22,921 bases of DNA from Deltaproteobacteria bacterium (GTDB taxonomy: Bacteria > Desulfobacterota > Dissulfuribacteria > Dissulfuribacterales > JALVPX01). The translations under genes were made by a program, and so were the position numbers. Under the pieces are notes generated by a model. It ran no database searches and was not told the origin of the DNA. It was given only the letters and a program-made list of their open reading frames with translations. Shown here in pieces: positions 14,518 through 22,533 of the stretch; the stretch's first letter is position 1, and every line of letters starts with the position of its first letter. The stretch lies in the NCBI GenBank assembly GCA_027031565.1, contig JALVPX010000266.1:1-22921 (forward strand), in the 5' to 3' direction.

Positions 14518-16571
14518 AAGTGGTATCGAAGGCCCAGATAGGCCCTGAATCCTGGGGCCTTAGTGGAGCTGTAAGTGCCAGGGAATTTGTAGTCGGAATC
14601 AAGACTGTTTTTTATGGCAAAGGTCAAATCCATATTTGGCCAGATGTCTCTGGCAGTGATCGCAAGATCAAGTAGCCACACGTCCCTGGATTTGGCCTGA
14701 ATGGTCTCCCTCAAGTGGCGTATGAAATAATAGGATTTGGTGCCCCTGAAATATTGAAGCCTTGCAGCCAAGCTCAACTTGTCAAGTGGGTTTAAAACCG
14801 CACCAAGATTGAACATTGACTTGGTGCCTGAATCATAAGGCTGTGACCAGGATGTGAATACAGGAATCGGCGGCTGCCCGGGCAGGATTATGGACGTATC
14901 TGATCTCCTGAAGAATTCATCTGGTCCGTCGTGGTTTAGAATTGTGGCATTTGCCCATATACGGAGCCAATTCAATGGGCTGTAGCTGCTGGCTAATTCC
15001 ACCCCGTAAATATTCTGGGTGGACGGTTTTGAAAGCCCTCCATAAGGATCTTCCTGTATATGGTTTTTGATCTTGTTCCAGAAGGGCACTACGCTGAAGG
15101 TGACTTTGTCAAAGGCCTTGTACGTCAACTCAGCACTCAGGTTCCTGATTTCTTCCGGATCGAGATTCCCTTTGCCAATGAATTGCTGGTTGTAAGGCGT
15201 CCTGAAGGCGGTTCCATAGACCAGTTTAAGGCGCCATTCCATGTTGATTTTGTAGTTTAGGCCCAGCGTGTGGCTGAAGGTGCTCCGGTACTGGCTGTGG
15301 TCATCAAAACGCACACCAGCCCAGATATTCATGTTAGTAAAGTGATGTTGATATTGGGCAAATGTGGATAACAACGACGTTTCAAAATCCCGCTGTTCTA
15401 TGTCTGGAAAGAATTGAAACTCACTGTTTATGAAACCGGGCAGGAACCGCTTTGCAGCCACTGCATCCTTGAGCCAATTGTACCTGTAGCCTGCTCCAAG
15501 GGTCAAAAGCCCCCTTGATTTCCATAGTTCCCGGTCATAGAGGATCTCTCCATAAGCCACATGGCTACGCTGCCCCCAGGAAATATCAACTTCACGGTCT
15601 TCGTAATTCAATTGATTGTAATAGGCATTGGCCCTGAAGGAGGAGAATCCGGATGTCTTTTGAGCCTCAATCCTTATAAACCGGAACGGTGTTTTGCGCC
15701 TTCCTTCCCAGGAAAGGTCAGATTCGGGATCTGCCACTACGAAGTACCTGTGTCCATTTGCCCATCTGCCAGACAAGTGGAGCCAGTTCGAGTAGTTGAT
15801 GTTAAAAATGGCCTCCAAGTATTTGGAATCGTCCGATGATCCCTGGCCGAAGCGTTGTTCAAAGGGAAGGGGCTTGCCGTTTTCTCCAAGATAACGAACG
15901 ATATTGAACGTTCTTGCCAAGGGCCGCTGCCTTGTGGCACTCAATGATAAAAAGCCTTCCACCAAACCGAAATTCTTGCCGGCACTGAGCGAAAGCTTAG
16001 TCTTGCGGTCCGGACTGCCGCCCTCCAGGTAAAGCTCCGCGCCTTCGACATCGCGTCCCTGCCGCGGCACAATGTTCACTATGCCGGTTAAGGCGTCTGG
16101 CCCCCATAGAACGGATCCTGGCCCTCTGATCACCTCTACATGGTCAATCTGGTTTATGTCCAACTCTTCATCGATGGGATGTATGGACTTGGTGCTGTCT
16201 GATGTGAGGGGCACGGAATCATACAGGAAGAGGATGGAGTCGGCATTACCTCTCAAATAGGGCTGGGATCCGCGTTCCCGGGGGGCAATGAAAAAGCCGG
16301 GCAGCATGGACAAAGCCTCTCCCAGGGTCTTGACTCCACGTTTCTCAAGCTCTTCTCTCGTGATGACCTGGGCTACGGCAGGGGCGTCCTGTGCCGTTTC
16401 CGCCCTTCTGGATGCGATTGTTAGAACAGACAGGTCCTCTCCGACAAAAAACAGGGAGGTCTCTGTGGCTTGGCATATCTGCAGCCAGCAGAAAAACGTG
16501 GCCAGCAGGCAAATTAAGACATGCAAGGCAGGCAAGCGGGACAAGGGCTTGATGAAGGGAGATTTTGCCAT
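14514..16571 (-). CDS. TonB-dependent outer-membrane receptor
   Basis: The 685-residue protein has a signal peptide (about residues 1-36, cleavage near CQA-TE). A plug domain covers about 55-170 (VAQVITREELEKRGVKTLGE, LRGNADSILFLYD, HVEVIRGPGSVLWGPDALTG). A 22-strand-type barrel follows and ends in YLGLRYHF with the C-terminal Phe of outer-membrane proteins. The plug resembles receptors for siderophores, cobalamin or other chelates; the ligand cannot be read from sequence. Its ATG directly follows the TAG of the sigma-54 regulator, and its ribosome-binding site (GAGGAGGG) lies inside the regulator's last codons. The two are therefore translationally linked, and it is the last gene of the sensing operon. 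Confidence 0.93.
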   Translation of the reverse strand: MAKSPFIKPLSRLPALHVLICLLATFFCWLQICQATETSLFFVGEDLSVLTIASRRAETAQDAPAVAQVITREELEKRGVKTLGEALSMLPGFFIAPRERGSQPYLRGNADSILFLYDSVPLTSDSTKSIHPIDEELDINQIDHVEVIRGPGSVLWGPDALTGIVNIVPRQGRDVEGAELYLEGGSPDRKTKLSLSAGKNFGLVEGFLSLSATRQRPLARTFNIVRYLGENGKPLPFEQRFGQGSSDDSKYLEAIFNINYSNWLHLSGRWANGHRYFVVADPESDLSWEGRRKTPFRFIRIEAQKTSGFSSFRANAYYNQLNYEDREVDISWGQRSHVAYGEILYDRELWKSRGLLTLGAGYRYNWLKDAVAAKRFLPGFINSEFQFFPDIEQRDFETSLLSTFAQYQHHFTNMNIWAGVRFDDHSQYRSTFSHTLGLNYKINMEWRLKLVYGTAFRTPYNQQFIGKGNLDPEEIRNLSAELTYKAFDKVTFSVVPFWNKIKNHIQEDPYGGLSKPSTQNIYGVELASSYSPLNWLRIWANATILNHDGPDEFFRRSDTSIILPGQPPIPVFTSWSQPYDSGTKSMFNLGAVLNPLDKLSLAARLQYFRGTKSYYFIRHLRETIQAKSRDVWLLDLAITARDIWPNMDLTFAIKNSLDSDYKFPGTYSSTKAPGFRAYLGLRYHF

Positions 16572-17930
16572 CTAGCTTCCCTCCTCAAGCTGCTTTAGTC
16601 TCGTCCGGAACTTGGATCGCGTCAGACCTAGCAGCCTGGCCGCCGCACTTTGATTGTTTGCAGTTAGCTGAAGGGCCTGCCTTATGAGGTCCTTTTCCAG
16701 ATCCTCGAGTTTGATACCCTCAGGGGGGAGCTTCCACAACGATCCAGTTGCGCTTGCGACAGATTGGGGCCTCAAGAATGCAAGATCCTCAGCATCGATT
16801 GCATTTTCGCCAGCGAGTATGACAGCCCTTTCAATCGCGTTTGCCAGTTCACGGACGTTGCCGGGCCAGGTGTGTTCCATCAATATCCTCTTTGCACCCT
16901 GGGTGAAGAGCATTGAGTCATCAGGCCTGTTCCTGAATTTTCGTGCAAAGTATTCGGCAAGAGGCATTATTGCTTCTTTTCGTTCCCTCAATGGCGGGAT
17001 GTGGAGAGGAAAGACATTTATTCTGTAGTAAAGATCTTGACGGAACTTACTCTCTTCCACCAGCTTTTCAAGGTCCTGGTTCGTGGCGCATATCACCCGG
17101 ACATCCACGCTGATTTCCTCGGTTCCACCAACCCTTTGGATGGTTTTTTCCTGTAAAGCCCTCAAGAGTTTTGCCTGGGACTCAAGCGGCAGATCTCCGA
17201 TTTCGTCAAGGAATAATGTGCCTCCATGAGCCCTTTCGAACAGGCCCTGCCTTCTGCGGTCAGCTCCAGTGAAGGCTCCTTTTTCATGGCCGAAGAGCGT
17301 GCTTTCCACGAGAGTCGTGGTAACGGCAGCGCAATTTACCGCCACAAAGCGTTCCCCGCGCCTTGGGCTCATGTTGTGGATATATCTTGCAATCACCTCC
17401 TTGCCGGTGCCGGATTCTCCGGTTATCAGGACTGTGGTGTCAGGCTTTTCGGCCACTCTCAAGGCCATGTCGAGGACCTGTTTCATCGCCTTGGAAACAC
17501 AGATCATGTCAGGCACGGTTTGCTCCGCGGCCAGCTCTTCCTTGAGGCGGCGGTTTTCGGCCATGATTCTGGATATGCCCAAAGCCTTTTCCACTGTCAG
17601 CAAAATTCTCGATTCCTCAAAGGGCTTGGTTACATAGTCCACTGCTCCCCTTTTCATGGCCTCAACTGCCGAGTCTACGGTGGCAAAGGCGGTAATAAAA
17701 ATGACAGGCACTGGGGAGTCCATTTTCTGGATTTCGTCCAGCAGTTGGAAACCATCCATTTCAGTCATTTTAATGTCTGATATGACCAAATCGAAGGGCT
17801 CGGATTGGAGCATGGATAGGGCAGAGGCGCCTTCGGATGCCTCAGCAACCTGGTGCCCATGCATGCCGAGCATTATTTGAAGGATGTGTCTGATCTTTGG
17901 TTCGTCATCCACGATAAGTATGTTAGCCAT
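16572..17930 (-). CDS. NtrC-family sigma-54-dependent response regulator
   Basis: At 452 residues it has the full three-domain layout. The receiver domain covers 1-120, with phosphoacceptor Asp52 in LVISDIKM, acidic pair DDE at 8-10, Thr80 and Lys102. The AAA+ sigma-54 interaction domain spans about 142-370, with Walker A GESGTGKE at 171-178, the sigma-54 contact loop GAFTGA at 218-223, Walker B LFLDE at 239-243 and the arginine-rich R-x-D-L-Y-Y-R-I-N block. A Fis-type HTH lies at about 425-450 (NNQSAAARLLGLTRSKFRTR). It is complete and apparently functional. It follows the kinase gene after 8 nt with GAAGGAAAT before the ATG. It should activate a -24/-12 promoter, but I found none convincing inside the window. 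Confidence 0.96.
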   Translation of the reverse strand: MANILIVDDEPKIRHILQIMLGMHGHQVAEASEGASALSMLQSEPFDLVISDIKMTEMDGFQLLDEIQKMDSPVPVIFITAFATVDSAVEAMKRGAVDYVTKPFEESRILLTVEKALGISRIMAENRRLKEELAAEQTVPDMICVSKAMKQVLDMALRVAEKPDTTVLITGESGTGKEVIARYIHNMSPRRGERFVAVNCAAVTTTLVESTLFGHEKGAFTGADRRRQGLFERAHGGTLFLDEIGDLPLESQAKLLRALQEKTIQRVGGTEEISVDVRVICATNQDLEKLVEESKFRQDLYYRINVFPLHIPPLRERKEAIMPLAEYFARKFRNRPDDSMLFTQGAKRILMEHTWPGNVRELANAIERAVILAGENAIDAEDLAFLRPQSVASATGSLWKLPPEGIKLEDLEKDLIRQALQLTANNQSAAARLLGLTRSKFRTRLKQLEEGS

Positions 17931-17938
17931 ATTTCCTT

Positions 17939-19360
17939 CTATACCTCTTTATTTTCTTCGTCTGGCATGGATGTCGGTATTTCCACCACGACCATCGTGC
18001 CCTTGGGCTGATTTGCTTCTATGAATATCTGGCCTCCATGGGCCGAAACTATCTTTTGGGCAAACGCAAGGCCCAGCCCTGTGCCAGTGCTTTTTTTTGT
18101 AAAAAAGGGTTCAAATACCTTCTTCCTGTCTTCGCCATTTATGCCCGGGCCTTCATCCATGATGCATACCTGCCACCATCCATCCTTGAGGCGGGTTTGG
18201 ATCGTCACCTTGCCAGGGGGTGTTGTGGCCTCGCAGGCATTCTTGGCGATATTGAGCAGGGCCTGGGTAAGCAGATCGCTGTCGGCCCGTGCATATGCCG
18301 CCCTGCCTTCTGTTTCGTCCACGACATGTACACCTTTTTCGTTCCATTCCAGCACCATTTTGTTGACGAGATCCCTTACCAGTTGGTTTAGTTCCACGTC
18401 TTCGAAGCGCAGTTTCTGCGGACGGGAAAAGGCAAGAAAATCCTGTATGATCCTGTTGAGGCGCCTGATCTCGTCTTCCACGTAGCCGATCATGGTGGCT
18501 TTGATTTTTTCATCTGCCTCAGGTTTTTTCAAAATATCGAGCGCCCCCTGTATTATGCCTAAAGGATTCTTTATCTCGTGTGCCACGGAAAAGGCAAAGT
18601 GGCCTATTTCAGCCAGGGATTTCTGCTCCATCATTTCATGGTAGGCATCTTCAAGCTTGGCCTGATGGGCAGCCAGGGCCTTCAACATGTGTGTAAAGGC
18701 CTCTGCCAATTCGCGCGTTTCCGGCAGGCTGCCTCCATCGATTTCAAGTTCCATGTCAATGTCTCCGTGCGTTGCCACGGTCCTTGATGCCTTGGCCAGG
18801 GATTTCAACGGGGCAGCAAGAGAGCGGGAAAAGATGGTGAAGATGGCCGTACCAAGGAAGGCAATTACGAGCGCGGTTCCCAGGAAGATTAGTTGAAGCC
18901 TTTTCATGAGGCTGTTTATTCCGCTGGTGGAGTAAACCAGTTCCACGCTGCCGAGGGGCTCACTTCCCCGGTCCCTGCCCAGGAACACAAGCTCTTCTTC
19001 AGAGCGGGTCAGATAGATAGGCGCTGAAACGCTCTCGATGTTGCCATCTTCGTTGTACCGTTCCTTTTCCTGTTTGATGATATTGGCACCGGAAACATCT
19101 TTTATCTGGACGGCAAGTACGTCAGGCTCTTTGAGCAGGTTGGAAGCAAGGCTGCCAAGCATCTTGTCATCCCTTATCAGCAGCCCCAGTTCTGCGTTGG
19201 ATGCAAGATATTTGGCCAGGAACTGCATCCTGTCGTTGAAGCGTGTCATCAAAAACTCAGAGGCAAAATAGGTGCTCACGAGGCTCAGTATCACTGTCGT
19301 TGCCACAAGGAGCAATATGACAGCCAGGAGCAATCTCTTTTGAAATGACAAGGCCATCAT
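17939..19360 (-). CDS. Membrane sensor histidine kinase
   Basis: A class I histidine kinase with two membrane helices (about residues 10-32 and 154-178) flanking a periplasmic domain of about 120 residues, then HAMP (about 180-235). HisKA carries His261 in FSVAHEIKNPLG. HATPase_c has the N-box NIAKNACEA (Asn374), G1 DEGPGI and G2 GTGLGLAFA. The frame is open back to a GTG at 19405. The ATG at 19360 is preferred because it forms an ATGA overlap with the stop of the binding-protein gene and has AAGGGG upstream, giving 473 residues. The next codon is also ATG. It is the cognate kinase of the adjacent regulator. Confidence 0.95.
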   Translation of the reverse strand: MMALSFQKRLLLAVILLLVATTVILSLVSTYFASEFLMTRFNDRMQFLAKYLASNAELGLLIRDDKMLGSLASNLLKEPDVLAVQIKDVSGANIIKQEKERYNEDGNIESVSAPIYLTRSEEELVFLGRDRGSEPLGSVELVYSTSGINSLMKRLQLIFLGTALVIAFLGTAIFTIFSRSLAAPLKSLAKASRTVATHGDIDMELEIDGGSLPETRELAEAFTHMLKALAAHQAKLEDAYHEMMEQKSLAEIGHFAFSVAHEIKNPLGIIQGALDILKKPEADEKIKATMIGYVEDEIRRLNRIIQDFLAFSRPQKLRFEDVELNQLVRDLVNKMVLEWNEKGVHVVDETEGRAAYARADSDLLTQALLNIAKNACEATTPPGKVTIQTRLKDGWWQVCIMDEGPGINGEDRKKVFEPFFTKKSTGTGLGLAFAQKIVSAHGGQIFIEANQPKGTMVVVEIPTSMPDEENKEV

Positions 19361-20247
19361 TTCTGTATCCCCTTCTGCCTTCTGATTTTCTGCAGGAATT
19401 TCCACGCCCTTTTATTCCAAAGGATTTCATATGGAGGCGGCGCCAACTCGCATTTTCCGGTTTCCATGGCCTGGAGCGCCATTTCTGCTGCCAGGGCACC
19501 AAGTTTCTCATAATCGACCACAAATGCCATTACAGCCCCTGCGTCGAAAAAAAAGCGGTTATAGCCTACTGAAGAGATGCCATGCAAGATTGCATCTTTT
19601 ATGATGAACTTGACCATGGGCTCAGAAATGACAGTGGGATCGGGTATGAAGAGCAGTGTGTCACATTGCTGGTAAAGTTCTGGAAGAGTCTTCTTGATTT
19701 CTGGTGCATTTTCAACTGGATAGGCCTTTATGACAAGGGAGAGTTCCTTAGCAGAGGCCATCGCCTTGGACACAAGCAGGCTGTTTTCGCCAGGCGTGTA
19801 GAGCAGGCCTATGCCCTTGGCTGGGCCGATCCTCGTCTTGATGGCGCCAAGCTGTTCTTCAATCGGGATGCGGAGCTTGATTCCGCATGCCCGTTTTTTT
19901 TGGATGATGGACTCAGGGTCAAGGACCATGAGGGTCAGCTTGATGCCCTGGGGCTTGACTTCCCACAATAGCTGGGTGGCCTTGGGCCCGATTGCAGTGT
20001 AGAGATCAAATTTTTCCTTTACCAGGGTGTAGCGTACAAATTGAGGATTTTTTGAAAGATCGAATACTTCCACCCCATCCTGGAAGGCGTGCTTGAAGCC
20101 GTTCAATGCAGATACATAGGGCCTTATTTGCGAGGAGACGATGACCATGGCCTTGATCCCTTTTGCATGGGCAAAAGGGGGGGGAGCTGAAATGATCAAT
20201 GCTGCCGTAATCACCAGAAGAAGCCATATGGAAGGCCGATTACGCAT
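19357..20247 (-). CDS. Periplasmic ABC-type substrate-binding protein, orphan
   Basis: A 296-residue exported protein: MRNRPS, then a hydrophobic core and a signal cleavage site near AHA-KG. The remainder is a two-lobed fold like the ABC_sub_bind (PF04392) family, with KAMVIVSSQIRPYVSALNGF at the start of lobe 1, AKGIGLLYTPGENSLL at the start of lobe 2, and the C-terminal YNRFFFDAGAVMAFVVDYEKLG segment. The ATG at 20247 was taken because the signal peptide begins there, although the frame is open to 20325. No permease or ATPase gene is in the window; instead a kinase gene overlaps its end by 4 bp. It probably presents a ligand to the kinase. The ligand is unknown. Confidence 0.85.
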   Translation of the reverse strand: MRNRPSIWLLLVITAALIISAPPPFAHAKGIKAMVIVSSQIRPYVSALNGFKHAFQDGVEVFDLSKNPQFVRYTLVKEKFDLYTAIGPKATQLLWEVKPQGIKLTLMVLDPESIIQKKRACGIKLRIPIEEQLGAIKTRIGPAKGIGLLYTPGENSLLVSKAMASAKELSLVIKAYPVENAPEIKKTLPELYQQCDTLLFIPDPTVISEPMVKFIIKDAILHGISSVGYNRFFFDAGAVMAFVVDYEKLGALAAEMALQAMETGKCELAPPPYEILWNKRAWKFLQKIRRQKGIQK

Positions 20248-20252
20248 GATCA

Positions 20253-21011
20253 CTAATCCTGAGCCATCTTTCCCCTGGAGCATTCTCCAGCGCGGTGCGA
20301 CACATACCACAGGAACTGCCTGCACAGGCCCCTTATCAATTGAACCTCTTTCGACAGCAGGCCTACCCTGCTGAAGAGATTTCGAACATTACGCATCCAA
20401 TATTCAGGGTTTTCCGGCCTGAGGAAGCCGATTTCCAGAAAGACCTGTTGCAGGTGATCATACATGTTCTCCAATTCGTGAACCGTGGCCCTCTTGGGGT
20501 AGAAGGCTGAATCTTTGCATTCTGCTGCGGCTATTTCATAGCATAATATCATGACACTTTGAGCAAGGTTTATTGAGGCAAAGCCATCGGTGGGTATATT
20601 GACCAGGTAGTCGCAATGTTTCATGTGGGAGTTTGCAAGTCCCCACTTTTCAGAGCCAAACAACAAGGCGATTTTGTTTTCTTGAGACAGGGGCACCAGA
20701 TGAGCAGCCATGGCCCTGGGCGTGCCATTGGGACGCCTCAGCCTGCCTGTCCTTGCGGTGGTGCCTACAACGTAATTAAAGTCTGCCAGGGCATCCACAA
20801 GATGGTCATACACCTTCATGGATGAAACGATATCCGAGGATTCGTGGGTTGCCATTTTCAATATCTTTTCCATATCGAGGCGGTAGGGCTGTACTATCAA
20901 CAATTCCTGAAAGCCCATATTTTTCATGGCCCTGGCTGCAGCACCGATGTTTTCAGGATATCTTGGCTCATTGAGAACGATGGCAATATTTTCTTTCCGG
21001 GGCTTGATCAT
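20253..21011 (-). CDS. TrmJ/TrmH-family SPOUT RNA 2'-O-methyltransferase
   Basis: The 252-residue protein has SPOUT motif 1 (VLNEPRYPENIGAAARAMKN), motif 2 (IALLFGSEKWGLAN) and motif 3 (VNIPTDGFASINLAQSVMIL), which together build the trefoil-knot SAM site. The order and the C-terminal helical tail resemble TrmJ, which methylates the ribose at position 32 of tRNAs, but other TrmH-like targets are possible. The frame is open to 21056. The ATG at 21011 starts just before the conserved core and avoids overlap with the divergent gene. The binding-protein gene starts 5 nt after its stop, so it may be transcribed with the sensing operon although it is functionally unrelated. Confidence 0.88.
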   Translation of the reverse strand: MIKPRKENIAIVLNEPRYPENIGAAARAMKNMGFQELLIVQPYRLDMEKILKMATHESSDIVSSMKVYDHLVDALADFNYVVGTTARTGRLRRPNGTPRAMAAHLVPLSQENKIALLFGSEKWGLANSHMKHCDYLVNIPTDGFASINLAQSVMILCYEIAAAECKDSAFYPKRATVHELENMYDHLQQVFLEIGFLRPENPEYWMRNVRNLFSRVGLLSKEVQLIRGLCRQFLWYVSHRAGECSRGKMAQD

Positions 21012-21048
21012 ATGGTTATGGTGGCCTTGAAATAATCTCGAACAAGGC

Positions 21049-21936
21049 GTGAACACTATAAAACTTAAAAAATATTTCTATTACAAAGTGTGCCTGTTGT
21101 CCACACTGATACTGCTGGCCGCAACCGCTCTTATTTATGGATATTTTATTGAGCCTTATTCCATATCGATTGAATATGTCACCATAGGCAGCGAAAGATT
21201 TTCCCAAGTTTTACAGGGTATTAGGCTGGTCCATCTGAGCGATCTCCATATTGATCATTTAGGGCAAAAAGAAAGGGCTGTCTTGGAAAAGGTGGATTCC
21301 TTGAAGCCGGACATTATAGTGATTACTGGGGATACGGCGCAGTGGGACACGCATCCAGGGCAAGCCATAAGATTCCTTGAACAGCTGAGGGCCAATTACG
21401 GGGTATTTTTTGTCTTGGGGGATGCAGATCTTTCTTCAGGCAGGTATAGCTGCCTGTTTTGCCATCCCGGCGGGAATTATCATGTGTTGAGAAGGCATCC
21501 TGTCTTTTTGAGAAACAAGGTGTTAGAGATTAAAGGCCCAAGGGGCGCCTTTTTTGTGGGCGGTCTGGCACCTGACATCGAAGACGCTGAAGATGCAAGG
21601 AAGATCATAGATGGGTTTTTGAGGCAGGCAGGTGGAAAACCCCTTCTTCTTTTGAGCCATTTCCCAAGAAATTGGCCTTCCGTGCCTTCATCCAAACCCG
21701 TTCTGATGTTGTCAGGCGACACCCATGGCGGCCAGATATGGCTGCCATCCCTTTTGTGGAGAATTGCAGGTTACAGGCCGGTTGCTGGCCGGGCAGGCAT
21801 TGCCGGCCTGTTCAGCAAGGGAAGGGATTCATTTCTATATATAAGCCCAGGTATCGGCACGACCCGACGCTTCCCTTTACGGATTGGTGTTCCGCCCAGG
21901 ATTGCTTTTTTCCACTTCAGGCCTGGTACAGAGTAA
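21049..21936 (+). CDS. Membrane-anchored calcineurin-like metallophosphoesterase, altered motifs
   Basis: A 295-residue protein with one N-terminal membrane helix (about 13-33), followed by a YkuE/YaeI-like phosphoesterase domain. Metal-site motifs are LSDLHIDH (Asp65, His67), GDTAQWD (Asp95), SHFP (His204) and GDTHGGQ (223-229). Two are unusual: the family's GNH[DE] is here GDAD (124-127), losing both Asn and His, and GHTHGGQ is GDTHGGQ. A CLFC pair (135-138) is also present. Catalysis may be changed or need a different metal; it may form a distinct subfamily. It starts at a GTG with CAAGG very close upstream, so the exact start is uncertain. It is followed after 2 nt by the next gene. Confidence 0.85.
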   Translation: MNTIKLKKYFYYKVCLLSTLILLAATALIYGYFIEPYSISIEYVTIGSERFSQVLQGIRLVHLSDLHIDHLGQKERAVLEKVDSLKPDIIVITGDTAQWDTHPGQAIRFLEQLRANYGVFFVLGDADLSSGRYSCLFCHPGGNYHVLRRHPVFLRNKVLEIKGPRGAFFVGGLAPDIEDAEDARKIIDGFLRQAGGKPLLLLSHFPRNWPSVPSSKPVLMLSGDTHGGQIWLPSLLWRIAGYRPVAGRAGIAGLFSKGRDSFLYISPGIGTTRRFPLRIGVPPRIAFFHFRPGTE

Positions 21937-21938
21937 AT

Positions 21939-22493
21939 ATGAACAGAAATTTGATGATCAAATTATTTCTTCCGCTTCTTCTCGTCTTGTTGGTGATCTG
22001 CTGCCATGGCAGCCCAGGCCACAGGCTGTTGCTCTTTGATTTTGAGACAGAAAAAGAATTGTCAAGATTAAACTGGAAGTGTCACGTGATCTACGAGCTT
22101 GACAGTGAGCACAAAACGCATGGTTCCAGGTCACTCAGGCTGGAGATGTATCCTTCCGGGGCCTATCCTGGCATGAGTACAGGCGCCTTTGAGCACGACT
22201 GGTCTGGATATAAGAAATTGTGTGTAGACATATTCAACCCTGAAGATGCCAAGATAGGCATGACCCTTCGCATAGATGATAAAGAAGATTATCCAGACTA
22301 TGCTGACAGGGTAAACAAGAGAATCGTTGTATCAGAAGGGTGGAACCACTTCTGTTTTGATCTCGACACGCTTTTTACCTCAGGCACAGGGCGGCGTCTT
22401 GATTTGTCCAATGTAACGAGGTTTTGTCTTTTCACCGCTCATCCCGACCAGGTAGTGACGCTATTTTTAGACAATATCCATCTTAGGCAGTAA
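21939..22493 (+). CDS. Secreted carbohydrate-binding-like (jelly-roll) protein
   Basis: A 184-residue protein whose ATG lies 2 nt after the phosphoesterase stop (TAAATATG), so it is translationally coupled. The N-terminus MNRNLMIKLFLPLLLVLLVI is a signal peptide. The following CC is a weak lipoprotein candidate, because the residue before the Cys is not Gly, Ala or Ser. The mature part reads LFDFETEKEL at its start, HGSRSLRLEMYPSGAYPG in the middle and VTLFLDNIHL at the end. This is the typical layout of a galactose-binding-like/CBM domain found with glycoside hydrolases. No catalytic domain is attached. The frame is open upstream to 21672, but that part overlaps the phosphoesterase gene and is not coding. 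Confidence 0.75.
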   Translation: MNRNLMIKLFLPLLLVLLVICCHGSPGHRLLLFDFETEKELSRLNWKCHVIYELDSEHKTHGSRSLRLEMYPSGAYPGMSTGAFEHDWSGYKKLCVDIFNPEDAKIGMTLRIDDKEDYPDYADRVNKRIVVSEGWNHFCFDLDTLFTSGTGRRLDLSNVTRFCLFTAHPDQVVTLFLDNIHLRQ

Positions 22494-22533
22494 AGTGTAT
22501 AAAAATCAAATTCCAAAGGAAGGTGTCACATCC

